This document shows positions 1 through 8,574 of a stretch of 64,000 nucleotides of DNA, in pieces. Origin of the DNA: Paenibacillus tyrphae (GTDB lineage Bacteria > Bacillota > Bacilli > Paenibacillales > NBRC-103111). Position numbers and translations under genes: made by a program. Each line of letters starts with the position of its first letter. Positions within the stretch are counted from its first letter, which is position 1. Below the pieces are notes generated by a model that made no database searches, had not been told where the DNA came from, and saw only the letters and a list, made by a program, of their open reading frames with translations. The stretch covers positions 220,383 to 284,382 of the forward strand of contig NZ_BSDJ01000008.1 in the NCBI RefSeq assembly GCF_027925525.1, read 5' to 3'.

Positions 1-54
1 TTAAAATTTAACAATTTTTTTTGAATTCTCCTTAAACACCAGTAAATTAAAGAG

Positions 55-92
55 AAAAAAAGAGACGAAAATGTAAACTTTTTTCATCTCTT
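55..92 (-). terminator. Rho-independent terminator of the M3 peptidase gene
   Basis: An imperfect stem with arms AAGAGA and TCTCTT, continued inward by A/T-rich pairs, is followed on the minus strand by a run of T. It lies about 40 bases past the stop codon of the minus-strand peptidase gene, so it most likely ends that transcript. The remaining bases 1-54 are A/T-rich and show no gene. Confidence 0.6.
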
Positions 93-131
93 AGGAAAAA
101 TATGTTTTTTTTCTGAGGCTGTTGTCGAATT

Positions 132-1835
132 TTAGAACGCGCGAACGTCCGCCTTCTCCAGCCAAGCGCCGATATCGCCGATCACCGACTCGACCGTACC
201 TTCCGCAAACGGCGAAAGCAGCCCCGCCACCTCAACCAGCTCGCTGAACGAACGGCTGCCGCCTTCCCGGCAAAGCCTGACGTAATCGTCCCAAGCCCGC
301 TTGCTGTCGCTTTGCACACGGGACCAAAATTGGAGCGCGCAGATTTGCGCCAGCGTGTAGTCGATATAATAAAACGGCGTGCGGAAAATGTGCCGCTGCT
401 GATACCAGTATCCGCCGCGATTCAGCAAATCGTTCTCCTCCAGCGCCAAATCCGGACGATAGACCGATTCCAGCTCGCGCCACTTGGCTTTGCGCTCCGC
501 CGGGGTCGCTTCCGGGTGCTCGTACACGAAGTGCTGGAATTCGTCGACCGCAGTACCGTAAGGAATGAACAGAATGGCCGCGCTCAAATGCTTATACTTG
601 TATTTGTCCGTATCTTCGCGGAAAAACAGTTCCATCCAAGGCCAGGCGAAAAACTCCATGCTCATCGAATGAATCTCGCATGCTTCCAGCGTCGGATGCA
701 AGTATTCCGGCACCTCATGATGGCGGCTCATGTAATGCTGGAACGCATGTCCGGCCTCGTGCGTCAGCACGTCGACATCTCCGCTCGTTCCGTTGAAGTT
801 CGAGAAAATAAAAGGCACCTGCTCCGCTTTAATATACGAGCAGTACCCGCCGAGCGCTTTGCCGGTTTTGCTGACGAGATCCATCAGTCCGCGCTCCATC
901 ATCATCCGGAAGAAAGTGTCGGTCTCCGGCGACAGCTCGGCGTACATCCGCTTGGCGTTGTCGACGATCCAATCGGCATCGCCTTTAGGCGTAGGGTTGC
1001 CCTTCGGAAAACGATACTTGGCATCATAGTAAGTTAACCGGTCCACGCCAAGCATACGCCGTTGCTGCTCCCGGATGCGCGAAGCAAGCGGCACCAGATG
1101 CTTCCGCACCTGCTCCCGGAACACAGCAACATCGGACGCGTCATAATCCGAACGCTTCAGACGGTCGTATCCAAGCTGAACGAAGTTCGGATAGCCGAGC
1201 TTCTGGGCGATACTCGTCCGTACTTGGACAAGCTTATCGTAGATTTCGTCAAGAACCGTCTCGTGCTCCGCAAAAAAAGCGTATCCCGCATCCAGCGCGC
1301 GCTTGCGCGTCTCCCGGTCAGTCGAAAGCGTATACGGTTCGAGCTGAGCCAGATTGAGCTCGCGGCCGTCAAACGAAATCGACGCGGAAGCGGTGAGTTT
1401 AACATAGTCGGAAACAAGCTTGTTCTCCTGCCGCAGCTCGTCAATCACTCCAGGCGTGAACGTTTTTACGGTTCTTTCGGCAATCCGGAACATTTGCTTG
1501 CCCCACTTCTCCTCCAGCGCCGCGCGATAAGGAGATCCGGCCAAAGCCGCGTAATACTTCGAGAGGAACCCTTGATATACCGGTGTTTGCTGGTCGAAAA
1601 AGTCCTGCTCCGCTTTATAGAACGGGTCGTTCGTATCGATGGTATGCCGGATTCGGGCGATCGCGGCCATCGACTCGAAACGGCTCCGAAGCTCGTTCAT
1701 CCGAGTCAGAAGAACCTGCTGCTCCTCCGGCGAACCGGCCTCAGAGAACTGCTGCAGCGATTCATTCATCTGTTCCGTCAGCCGCTCCATATCTGGGCGT
1801 TCGTATACAAAATCTTCGAACTTCCTTGTCATCAT
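132..1835 (-). CDS. M3 family oligoendopeptidase (PepF-like)
   Basis: This encodes a 567-residue zinc metallopeptidase of the M3B oligoendopeptidase group. These cytoplasmic enzymes cut short peptides and help recycle peptides and leader fragments. The zinc motif HEAGH is visible at residues 359-363 (His359, Glu360, His363), in the expected place about two thirds along the chain, and the length fits the family. The start was placed at the ATG-ATG pair at 1835/1832 because GAAAGGGA lies just upstream. A longer reading frame exists, but its first 31 residues look unrelated to the family. The gene stands alone; a coiled-coil gene lies 137 bp upstream on the same strand. Family assignment is firm. 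The natural substrate is unknown. Confidence 0.93.
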   Translation of the reverse strand: MMTRKFEDFVYERPDMERLTEQMNESLQQFSEAGSPEEQQVLLTRMNELRSRFESMAAIARIRHTIDTNDPFYKAEQDFFDQQTPVYQGFLSKYYAALAGSPYRAALEEKWGKQMFRIAERTVKTFTPGVIDELRQENKLVSDYVKLTASASISFDGRELNLAQLEPYTLSTDRETRKRALDAGYAFFAEHETVLDEIYDKLVQVRTSIAQKLGYPNFVQLGYDRLKRSDYDASDVAVFREQVRKHLVPLASRIREQQRRMLGVDRLTYYDAKYRFPKGNPTPKGDADWIVDNAKRMYAELSPETDTFFRMMMERGLMDLVSKTGKALGGYCSYIKAEQVPFIFSNFNGTSGDVDVLTHEAGHAFQHYMSRHHEVPEYLHPTLEACEIHSMSMEFFAWPWMELFFREDTDKYKYKHLSAAILFIPYGTAVDEFQHFVYEHPEATPAERKAKWRELESVYRPDLALEENDLLNRGGYWYQQRHIFRTPFYYIDYTLAQICALQFWSRVQSDSKRAWDDYVRLCREGGSRSFSELVEVAGLLSPFAEGTVESVIGDIGAWLEKADVRAF

Positions 1836-1972
1836 CGCTTCATCCCTTTCCATGTCTATCGGCCGGGTGCTGGGGCAGGCCGTTTTTGTCAATATGCGGA
1901 AACAAAAATAAGCCTCCGACGCCGGCAAACGGCGAACAGACGCTTTATGCGGTCCATGATCGTTTTCTTGGT

Positions 1973-2350
1973 TTAATCCAGTGCTCTCGACAACTCTTCG
2001 CTAACCGCCACCAAATCGTTTGGTTCGCTTTCATTCAAAATGATACGGGCCTGCTCAATCTCCAACCGCAGCACGCGAATTTGTTCCATAGGCTTCTTGA
2101 CGTAGTGAATGTATTCGACGGCCAGATGATGGTCCGGCTTTTTGCCAGCAAATAACCGTCGGAATGCTGACATCATTTGATAGCTTCGTTCTTCCATCAT
2201 CCGCTTTTTTTCGTATCGTTCGACGGCTTGCTCAAGCTCGGCTAGCTGCTCTTCCTTACGGGAGATATACGCTTCGAGAAAAGGATACACTTCCGCCGCT
2301 TTCCGCTGGTTCATCCTTACCGAACTTCCTGACGGCACAGCATTCAACAT
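1973..2350 (-). CDS. Small coiled-coil protein of unknown function
   Basis: A 125-residue hydrophilic protein that I do not recognise. Residues from about 30 to 60 and 85 to 110 are rich in Glu, Lys, Arg and Leu with heptad-like spacing, so two helical coiled-coil segments are likely. There is no signal peptide or membrane segment. The start has a good ribosome binding site, GGTGAGG, four bases before the ATG at 2350. It lies between the M3 peptidase gene and a spore protein gene, all on the minus strand, with gaps of more than 130 bp on each side, so it is probably its own unit. The reading frame looks real because of the ribosome site and its natural composition. Function is unknown. Confidence 0.6.
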   Translation of the reverse strand: MLNAVPSGSSVRMNQRKAAEVYPFLEAYISRKEEQLAELEQAVERYEKKRMMEERSYQMMSAFRRLFAGKKPDHHLAVEYIHYVKKPMEQIRVLRLEIEQARIILNESEPNDLVAVSEELSRALD

Positions 2351-2463
2351 GAAACCTCACCTATCCCATGATGTCAGATATGATTACATTGTTAGTATCA
2401 GTTTACACCAAAATCCCCGCTTTGAAAATAACGAATTTCATTCGAACTTCCATCAAGCGAAAA

Positions 2464-2496
2464 GAGGAAGCCTCGAAATTTCACTCGGGCCTCCTC
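2464..2496 (-). terminator. Terminator after the small spore protein gene
   Basis: On the minus strand GAGGAGGCC pairs with GGCTTCCTC (one G-T pair) around a short A/T-rich loop and is followed by TTTTC. It starts about 20 bases after the stop codon of the 48-residue gene and fits a simple intrinsic terminator. Confidence 0.65.
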
Positions 2497-2516
2497 CTTG
2501 GATCTGCTTATGTCTC

Positions 2517-2663
2517 CTATTGTCTTGCCGATTCGCTGGCGCTCTCGCTCGGGTTGTTTTGAGCCGCCTGCTTCACGTTATTAGCTACAACCTCTTCGGA
2601 AAATTCCGTATCGGTCTTCAGGTTTTTATTTAGATTTAAATTTTGATTTTTATTTTTAGCCAT
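2517..2663 (-). CDS. Small acid-soluble spore protein, gamma-type-like
   Basis: A 48-residue, very polar protein that starts MAKNKNQNLNLNKNLK and contains the segment TEFSEEVVANNVKQAAQNN. This resembles the repeat of gamma-type small acid-soluble spore proteins, where TEF(A/S)xE is followed by Asn/Gln-rich sequence. Family members are made in the forespore and are degraded at germination as an amino acid reserve. Only one repeat copy is present, fewer than in Bacillus SspE. The start is supported by a near-perfect GGAGGTGA site seven bases upstream. A sigma-G-like promoter lies at 2689-2718 and a terminator follows at 2464-2496, so it looks monocistronic. The family call rests on composition and motif only, because the protein is so short. 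Confidence 0.72.
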   Translation of the reverse strand: MAKNKNQNLNLNKNLKTDTEFSEEVVANNVKQAAQNNPSESASESARQ

Positions 2664-2688
2664 CGCTATCACCTCCCCTGATACCCTT

Positions 2689-2718
2689 TATTATGGATTT
2701 CAAGAAGGGACGTTATGC
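2689..2718 (-). promoter_or_regulatory. Sigma-G/sigma-F-like promoter of the spore protein gene
   Basis: On the minus strand GCATA is followed after 18 bases by CATAATA. This matches the forespore sigma-G consensus (-35 GHATR, -10 CATNHTA). It sits about 25 bases upstream of the ATG of the 48-residue spore protein gene, just past the stop codon of the 3D protein gene. The match supports forespore expression and strengthens the identification of the short gene. Confidence 0.65.
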
Positions 2719-2727
2719 TTAGAAAAT

Positions 2728-3381
2728 TTAAAACAGCAGTTCATTTTTTAATTGGTTCCAGAGCGTTTCGTTAATTTTTCCGTCGCCCTTTTTCACCACG
2801 AAGACATTCAACGTTTTTTTGCCCCACTCTTTGTACACCTGATCCTTCGTCTCGAAATATAAGTCGATCCGGTTGCCCTTGATGGCACCGCCTGTATCCG
2901 CGACAATCCCGTAGCCGTAGCCGGGAATGTACAACACCGTTCCGATCGGAAACACCTTCGGATCTGCGGCGATTGTGGAGAACGCTTCGACGTCCCGGGT
3001 AACCTTCATGCCGGAAAACGTGACTCCGTATTCGGGATGTCCCGGGTTTTTGCCAGTCGACTCCCGTCCGGCATAGTATCCGGTTGCCGTCACCTCGACG
3101 GCTTTATAGTTGGATAAATCTTGTCCCTTGTGAGGGAACAGCTTGTAATTCATCGTTCGGCGGCTGCTTGCTGCGGATACGGGCTGAGATTCAGGTTGCT
3201 TAACCTCCGGCTTGCTCACACCGGACGAATGCAAGGATACGGGCAAAGCTGCGATCTCCAGCTCAGTGTTCGGCGCAATAGACCGTTTGTAATCCTGTTG
3301 TCTTTCAAACCATATCAAGAAGGACAGCATCAGCACGATGAACAAAATCCATTTGGCATGGCTTGCGGTTTTTGGTAGCAT
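2728..3381 (-). CDS. 3D domain protein, YuiC-like cell-wall lytic enzyme
   Basis: A 217-residue protein with an N-terminal uncleaved anchor or signal segment (residues 8-25), a low-complexity linker, and a C-terminal 3D domain from about residue 100. The hallmark Asp-rich core is visible: Asp162 in [10 protein letters not shown] and Asp173 in NRIDLYF, plus the upstream ATGYYAG segment. In this family (YuiC and the catalytic domain of MltA) the conserved Asp residues serve peptidoglycan cleavage by a lytic transglycosylase-type reaction. The protein would act outside the membrane on cell-wall glycan, and related Bacillus proteins are linked to stationary phase and sporulation. The GGGGAGG site lies 14 bases before the ATG, somewhat far, so the start is uncertain by a few codons. 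It is followed closely by the spore protein promoter. Confidence 0.85.
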   Translation of the reverse strand: MLPKTASHAKWILFIVLMLSFLIWFERQQDYKRSIAPNTELEIAALPVSLHSSGVSKPEVKQPESQPVSAASSRRTMNYKLFPHKGQDLSNYKAVEVTATGYYAGRESTGKNPGHPEYGVTFSGMKVTRDVEAFSTIAADPKVFPIGTVLYIPGYGYGIVADTGGAIKGNRIDLYFETKDQVYKEWGKKTLNVFVVKKGDGKINETLWNQLKNELLF

Positions 3382-3480
3382 AAGCTTGGTTTAAACCTCC
3401 CCTTATTAGAAGAGGCTCTCCAACATTCGCAAGATCTATACACAGTCTCCGGGATTCGCAGCTTCCCTTGGTCCAATGCA

Positions 3481-3517
3481 AAGAGCCTGCCCCCTTCACA
3501 ACAAGGAGCAGGCTCTT
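3481..3517 (-). terminator. thrS terminator
   Basis: A perfect 10-bp stem, AAGAGCCTGC with GCAGGCTCTT, around a loop of 17 bases, lies 26 bases beyond the thrS stop codon. On the minus strand the stem ends in CTTT. It most likely ends the thrS transcript. Confidence 0.75.
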
Positions 3518-3542
3518 CTGCCAAATCATATCATATAGCCGG

Positions 3543-5480
3543 TTACACTTGTTTGGTCCGAATGTCTTCCCGGATCAGCTCGATGACGCTATCTACGCTG
3601 TGTGCACCGAGGTCGCCTTGACCGCGCTTGCGAACGGAAGCGCCGGACGCTTGCACCTCATTTTCGCCGACAACGAGCATGTACGGAATTTTCTCAAGCT
3701 GCGCTTCGCGAATTTTGTATCCGAGCTTCTCGTTGCGCAGATCGGCTTCGACCCGGATACCAGCGTTTTGCAGCTTCGCTTCGACTTCTTTGGCGTACTC
3801 GTCGAAGTTGCCGGATACCGGAAGCACCTTCGCCTGGACCGGACACAGCCATGTCGGCAGCGCTCCGGCAAAGTTCTCAAGCAGGAAAGCGGTCATCCGT
3901 TCCATGGTCGAAATAATGCCACGGTGAATGACGACCGGACGATGCTTCTGGCCGTCGGCTCCGACGTATTCCAATTGGAAGCGCTCCGGCAGCAGGAAGT
4001 CGAGCTGTGCGGTCGACAGCGTCTCTTCTTTCTTGAGCGCGGTCTTAATCTGAACGTCCAGCTTCGGACCGTAGAAGGCCGCCTCGCCTTCCGCCTCGAA
4101 GAACGGCAGGCCGAGCTCCTCGACCACCTCGCGAAGCATCCGCTGCGACATTTCCCACATTTCATCGTTTTGGAAATATTTCTCCGTATCCTTCGGATCG
4201 CGGTACGACAGACGGAAGCGGTATTCCTTGATGCCAAAGTCCTCGTAGACTTGACGGATCAGGTTGACGACGCGGGCAAACTCTTCCTTGATTTGATCCG
4301 GGCGGCAGAAAATATGTGCGTCATTGAGCGTCATCGCCCGGACGCGGTGAAGACCAGTAAGCGCTCCGGACATCTCGTAGCGGTGCATGGTGCCGAGCTC
4401 GGCGATCCGCACCGGCAGGTCGCGGTAGCTGCGCATGTCGCTCTTGTACACCATCATATGGTGCGGACAGTTCATCGGGCGCAGAACAAGCTCCTCATTG
4501 TCCAATTCCATCTTAGGGAACATGTCTTCCTGATAATGCTCCCAGTGACCGCTCGTTTTATACAATTCCACGTTGGCAAGCACCGGCGTGTACACGTGCT
4601 GGTAGCCGAGACGCTCTTCCAGATCGACGATATAACGCTCCAGGGTGCGGCGTACTTTGGCACCGTGCGGCAGCCAGATCGGAAGTCCTTGGCCGACTTC
4701 GCTGGAGAAGGTGAACATTTTCAGCTCTTTGCCGAGCTTGCGGTGGTCGCGTTTTTTTGCTTCCTCCAGCAGGTGCAAATGCTCGTCCAGCTCCGATTTT
4801 TTCGGGAACGCCGTGCCGTAGATGCGCTGCAGCATTTTGTTCTTCGAATCGCCGCGCCAGTAAGCGCCCGCTACGCTAAGCAGCTTGAACGCTTTGATCC
4901 GTCCGGTGGACGGCAGGTGCGGCCCGCGGCACAGGTCGAAAAACTCGCCTTGGTCATAAATCGTAATGACCGAATCTTCCGGAAGGTCGCGGATCAGCTC
5001 CAGCTTAAGCGGATCCTCCAGCTCGCCGAAAATGCTCAGCGCTTCCTCGCGGCTGACTACCCGGCGGCGGATCGGCAAGTTTTCCTGAACGATGCGTTCC
5101 ATTTCTTTTTCGATTTTGCTAAGATCTTCCGGAGTAATCGACGTTTCCATATCGATATCGTAGTAGAACCCGTCTTCGATCACCGGTCCGATACCGAGCT
5201 TGACGCTTTTGTTGCCATACAGCCGTTTGATCGCCTGCGCCATCAAATGCGCCGTGCTGTGACGGTATACCTCCAGGCCTTCTTCGCTATCCAGCGTAAC
5301 GATTTGCAGCGCGGCGTCTTCTTCCAGCGGCGTGCCCAAATCGACGAGTTTTCCGTTGAGTTTGCCTACGACGGCATTTTTTTTCAGACCCGAGCTGATC
5401 GAGCCTGCCACCTCTTCCAGCGTTGTTCCCTGCGGGTACTCCTTCACCGCTCCGTCGGGAAAAGTTACTTTTACAGCCAT
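3543..5480 (-). CDS. thrS: Threonyl-tRNA synthetase
   Basis: A 645-residue class II aminoacyl-tRNA synthetase that charges tRNA-Thr with threonine in the cytoplasm. Visible parts, in order, are the N-terminal TGS domain (start [20 protein letters not shown]), the editing domain with [16 protein letters not shown], the catalytic core with the zinc-site segment NCPHHMMVY, and the C-terminal anticodon-binding domain. The length matches the Bacillus enzyme. The ATG at 5480 was chosen because GGAGG lies eight bases upstream and the family begins there; a TTG five codons earlier is in the Shine-Dalgarno itself. Expression is controlled by the T-box leader directly upstream and a terminator follows. 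ytxC lies upstream, as in Bacillus. Confidence 0.97.
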   Translation of the reverse strand: MAVKVTFPDGAVKEYPQGTTLEEVAGSISSGLKKNAVVGKLNGKLVDLGTPLEEDAALQIVTLDSEEGLEVYRHSTAHLMAQAIKRLYGNKSVKLGIGPVIEDGFYYDIDMETSITPEDLSKIEKEMERIVQENLPIRRRVVSREEALSIFGELEDPLKLELIRDLPEDSVITIYDQGEFFDLCRGPHLPSTGRIKAFKLLSVAGAYWRGDSKNKMLQRIYGTAFPKKSELDEHLHLLEEAKKRDHRKLGKELKMFTFSSEVGQGLPIWLPHGAKVRRTLERYIVDLEERLGYQHVYTPVLANVELYKTSGHWEHYQEDMFPKMELDNEELVLRPMNCPHHMMVYKSDMRSYRDLPVRIAELGTMHRYEMSGALTGLHRVRAMTLNDAHIFCRPDQIKEEFARVVNLIRQVYEDFGIKEYRFRLSYRDPKDTEKYFQNDEMWEMSQRMLREVVEELGLPFFEAEGEAAFYGPKLDVQIKTALKKEETLSTAQLDFLLPERFQLEYVGADGQKHRPVVIHRGIISTMERMTAFLLENFAGALPTWLCPVQAKVLPVSGNFDEYAKEVEAKLQNAGIRVEADLRNEKLGYKIREAQLEKIPYMLVVGENEVQASGASVRKRGQGDLGAHSVDSVIELIREDIRTKQV

Positions 5481-5515
5481 GTCCACTACCTCCAAATAAT
5501 TGTAGAAAATACAAA

Positions 5516-5815
5516 AAGCGTATCATCCCGAAAGGGACGAGTACGCTTAGCTCGTGGTTCCACCCTAATTCAATCCGCAGCTCATCAGTTGAACAAAAAG
5601 AACATGCTGCGAATCCTCAATTCATTCGGTAACGGGAATGATCCGGCGATTTATACTACGCGTCTCCGCCCGCTGATCTAGTCAGGCCAGAGCGACGTTT
5701 CCAAATCACGGCTACAAAGGGGTAACCGATTGACGTTCGCTGAAGGGGATTGCAGCCGGATGTCCCCTCTCTCTGAACAGCACTTCAACCGATCGTGTCT
5801 TCGATCCTTGCCTTA
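5516..5815 (-). promoter_or_regulatory. T-box leader of thrS
   Basis: The roughly 300-base leader of thrS carries the T-box hallmark on the minus strand: AGGGTGGAACCACG at 5553-5566. It is followed directly by an intrinsic terminator at 5516-5548, where AAGCGTA pairs with TACGCTT around a GTCCC/GGGA inner stem, then TTTTT. The T-box segment overlaps the 5' arm of the terminator, as needed for the antiterminator switch. In this family uncharged tRNA (here tRNA-Thr, inferred from the gene) pairs with the leader and prevents termination. The specifier codon was not assigned with certainty. Confidence 0.95.
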
Positions 5816-6745
5816 TCCCTTATTATATTCAGCCGCTGTTGAGCGGTCAAGGTTTTGGCATAGCCGGCAGTAGCCGCACAGCTCCACGCGATTCTCGAAA
5901 ATTTGCCGGATCGTCTTGATCACCTGCAAATCCGGCTCGCGGGTGTGGATATAAATCTGCTGCGGAGATACCGTAATCAGCGTGCTGACAATCATATCCT
6001 CGAAATTCATATCCTTCTCGAGCGTTTCTACCGTCACGACGGCATCCGCATCGTTCGTTTCGATCTTCTCCAGATGCTCGCCAAGCAGCATAAACTCATT
6101 GCCGCCTTTGTGAATAAGGTGAACGAACGGAATTTTCGCTTCCTGAATATAGACGAAATATTGCAGCAGGGAAATGAATTCGCGATACTGCCGGTCCATG
6201 ACGAATTCGTCGACGGCATATTCGACAACTTCGCGGAGCTCGTTCAAGTAATCCGGCGCCCGGAAACGCAGAAAGCCGTCCAAATTCAGCTCCGTATGCT
6301 CTTCGATGTATTCGGTAAGCAGGGCGGTCAGCTTGTTTTTCCGCCGCAAGTACGCTTCATTCTTGTCCGATTTGACCGCCGCCGAATCGTCCCGCTCTCC
6401 CAACATTTGGCTGCAATAGCCCAAGATGCTGTCCGTCTCCTCGTCCTGCTTGTAATGAAACTCATGACGGATCATATGACGCAGCAGACGCTGCTCTTCT
6501 TCAGCCAATAAATAGTCCGCCACGGCGCCGGCTGCCGCTTCATATAGCGCGTGACCGTCGGCCTGCAATTGAAAAGCCGGCATATCCGCGCTCACTTCGA
6601 CTCGCTGCAGACCATTCCGCCGGTCCAGAACGATCCGGATCTTGTTCTCCTTATGTAGCCGTTCGCCGAAAAGCTCGACAAGACGCAAAAGCCGGTCAGC
6701 CTGAGCTTCGGAGCGTTTCACCATTACGATCGTCAACAGCTTCAT
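5813..6745 (-). CDS. ytxC: Putative sporulation protein YtxC
   Basis: A 310-residue cytoplasmic protein that matches the YtxC family in length, in its start (MKLLTIVMVKRSEAQADRLL) and in its position immediately upstream of thrS, as in Bacillus. The family is annotated as sporulation-related but has no known biochemical activity. No catalytic motif, signal peptide or membrane helix is visible. The C-terminus contains a Cys cluster (CGYCRLC, within the last 25 residues) that could bind metal. AAGGAG lies 13 bases before the ATG at 6745, which is a long gap, so a slightly later start is possible. The stop codon overlaps the thrS promoter region. The name is fairly sure; the function is unknown. 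Confidence 0.8.
   Translation of the reverse strand: MKLLTIVMVKRSEAQADRLLRLVELFGERLHKENKIRIVLDRRNGLQRVEVSADMPAFQLQADGHALYEAAAGAVADYLLAEEEQRLLRHMIRHEFHYKQDEETDSILGYCSQMLGERDDSAAVKSDKNEAYLRRKNKLTALLTEYIEEHTELNLDGFLRFRAPDYLNELREVVEYAVDEFVMDRQYREFISLLQYFVYIQEAKIPFVHLIHKGGNEFMLLGEHLEKIETNDADAVVTVETLEKDMNFEDMIVSTLITVSPQQIYIHTREPDLQVIKTIRQIFENRVELCGYCRLCQNLDRSTAAEYNKG
5822..5850 (-). promoter_or_regulatory. Sigma-A promoter of thrS inside the ytxC 3' end
   Basis: On the minus strand TTGACC is followed after exactly 17 bases by TATAAT. The predicted start point is near 5815, at the beginning of the T-box leader. The promoter lies within the last codons of ytxC, so thrS can be transcribed independently of it. 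Confidence 0.8.
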
Positions 6746-6888
6746 CCAGGGTCACACTCTCCTTTCGGGCCTTACGATTCCTTTAAAGTATATGGCTGGA
6801 CCTTCGCAGATATACAAAGTACAGACACCCGCGATGTAGCAATAACTGTGAGCAGAACTCATCTGAAGTCTTCTTTTTTCGATACCAA

Positions 6889-6918
6889 TTGTATTATTTT
6901 ACACATTTGTGATACAAT
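6889..6918 (+). promoter_or_regulatory. Promoter of the L,D-transpeptidase gene
   Basis: TTGTAT and TACAAT are separated by 18 bases and lie 40 bases before the ATG at 6958. The -10 box overlaps a short inverted repeat (GATAC, five bases, GTATC) that could be an operator. The divergent ytxC gene begins about 145 bp away. Confidence 0.6.
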
Positions 6919-6957
6919 ACGTATCAAAGACAAAAATACGATCCTGGGAGGTTTGCT

Positions 6958-8484
6958 ATGCAGCATCTTCGCCAAAGGTTCAAATCGCCGGCCGCGGACA
7001 AGCTGGTTCGTCTGCACAAAAATATTTACCTTAACCGCAGCGACCCCAAGTATCACGAAAAGGTGATCACGTATCTCGACCCGCACTCTCCCGAAGCGCA
7101 TTACAAGTTGGGACAATATTTCGAGAACAACGGCAATATCGGCAAAGCGCTGAAGCATTATAAAGAAGCGATGAGCACCTACCCTTCGCCGTATTATTTT
7201 CCCGCGTCCGGATCAATCCGGCGGCTGACGAAGGAGAAAGCTCCTGCCAGCGCCGGACCGCAAGCCGCCTCGGGCACAATTGCGACGCGTACCAAAAGAA
7301 AAGGCGCTGCCGCCGGCCTAAAAATGCTGCTGTTGGTGCTCCTGTTCATCAACCTCCTGCTGCTTGCGCTGTTATACGGACCCACCGCCGTTTCGAAGGT
7401 CGTGTCGGCGTTTATACCTTGGAGCGTCGGGAAAGAAGTCACGTATGAAAGCGTCGAAACCGCTTACGTCCTGCATTTTCCTTACGGAGAGCCGCAGAAA
7501 GCTGTAGAGGAGGCACTTCATAAAAAAGCGCTGCAGCTTGCTAGCGATCATCCGAAGCAAGCGATCGTCCTGTACGGCGTAGCTTCCGGCGTTCGAACCG
7601 CCGATAACCAGGCGGTGCCGCTGAGCGACGAGCAGTTTAAGACCAAGGCGTTTGTCGTGGCAGAATACAACCCGGCCGTCGATCGTTCGGTCAAAATCCG
7701 GTTCTTGCAACCGGAATTCCAAAAGCTCCGGACGACGGCCGGAGCTCAACTGATCCGGACGGCGCTTGAAGCTTACGCTACGGATCATGGATCAGCCCCC
7801 TCCTCCGTCGAGCAGCTGTTTCAGCCTTATCCTAGTAACTATGCCAGCTATATGCCTATAGAAACGATTAGCGGTTCGGCTCATGTCCGAACCGTTTTTG
7901 ATGGAAGCGGCGGATGGGTTTACGACGCTCAAGCCCAAGACCCCGCACGCAGGTTTTATCCGAATGTCGCATGGGAGGGTGCATCCGGAACGGCAGCCGC
8001 CTCCGCAAACCTACCTTTCGAACCGGTGACGGTCACGATCGACAAAAGCGCTCACTCGCTCCGTCTGAACGCCGGACCGGTGGTGCTCGCAGAGCTTCCG
8101 GTCGGATTGGGCGCCGACGGCCGAACTCCCGACGGCACCTTGACCGTCCTGGAGCGGGTCCGCGAGCCTCAAGGGAGCCGCCCGGGGGTATACGGTACCG
8201 CCGCCTTGGGGATGGGCGAAATCGCCATCCACGGCACCGCCGACGCAGCATCGATCGGCGCAAACCGGTCGCTCGGCTGCATCCGCCTGAGCAACGAGGC
8301 GATGTCCGCCCTGTACCCGCTCGTGCCGCGGGGCGCGCGGGTCGTCATCGGCAGCGGAGGGACGGGCGGAAGCGGCGGCGCCCCGATTCTGGTCCAGCCG
8401 GAGCTGCTGCTTCCGGGCAAGGGCGGCTTAGGCCGGGAGGCTGAGGAAACGGCCAAGCACCGTGTCTTTCAGTGGTTAGGCTAA
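6958..8484 (+). CDS. Membrane-anchored L,D-transpeptidase (YkuD domain) with N-terminal TPR-like region
   Basis: A 508-residue protein. Residues 1-90 are charged and include a TPR-like pair of helices (around HYKLGQYFENNGNIGKALKHY). A single membrane helix lies at about 122-142. The outer part ends in a YkuD catalytic domain with His425 in HGTADAAS and the catalytic Cys441 in SLGCIRL. Such enzymes make or edit 3-3 peptide cross-links in peptidoglycan, using tetrapeptide stems. The topology puts the TPR-like part inside the cell and the catalytic part outside. GGAGG lies six bases before the ATG. A repeat-rich Gly/Ser stretch follows the active site near residue 465. The gene is single and is separated from convergent mqnC by a shared terminator. 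Confidence 0.9.
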   Translation: MQHLRQRFKSPAADKLVRLHKNIYLNRSDPKYHEKVITYLDPHSPEAHYKLGQYFENNGNIGKALKHYKEAMSTYPSPYYFPASGSIRRLTKEKAPASAGPQAASGTIATRTKRKGAAAGLKMLLLVLLFINLLLLALLYGPTAVSKVVSAFIPWSVGKEVTYESVETAYVLHFPYGEPQKAVEEALHKKALQLASDHPKQAIVLYGVASGVRTADNQAVPLSDEQFKTKAFVVAEYNPAVDRSVKIRFLQPEFQKLRTTAGAQLIRTALEAYATDHGSAPSSVEQLFQPYPSNYASYMPIETISGSAHVRTVFDGSGGWVYDAQAQDPARRFYPNVAWEGASGTAAASANLPFEPVTVTIDKSAHSLRLNAGPVVLAELPVGLGADGRTPDGTLTVLERVREPQGSRPGVYGTAALGMGEIAIHGTADAASIGANRSLGCIRLSNEAMSALYPLVPRGARVVIGSGGTGGSGGAPILVQPELLLPGKGGLGREAEETAKHRVFQWLG

Positions 8485-8516
8485 GCGTCGGAGCGAGCGC
8501 ACATAAACATACGCAA

Positions 8517-8565
8517 AAAGACGCCTGCCTTCGAGCCCGGGGTGGTTCGAAGAACAAGCGTCTTT
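8517..8565. terminator. Bidirectional terminator between the transpeptidase gene and mqnC
   Basis: AAAGACGC and GCGTCTTT form the base of a hairpin, with further pairing (CTTCGAG/TTCGAAG) inside. A-rich and T-rich flanks make it usable from both sides. The two neighbouring genes converge here. Confidence 0.7.
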
Positions 8566-8574
8566 AATTTTGTG

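Noticed and set aside
1860..1890. Plus-strand GC hairpin with T run upstream of the M3 peptidase gene
   Set aside because: It looks like a terminator on the plus strand, but no plus-strand gene precedes it, and on the minus strand it lacks a T run.
3468..5681. 737-codon open frame on the plus strand opposite thrS
   Set aside because: It is antisense to a clear ThrS and its T-box, has no protein features of its own, and is explained by codon bias in GC-rich DNA.
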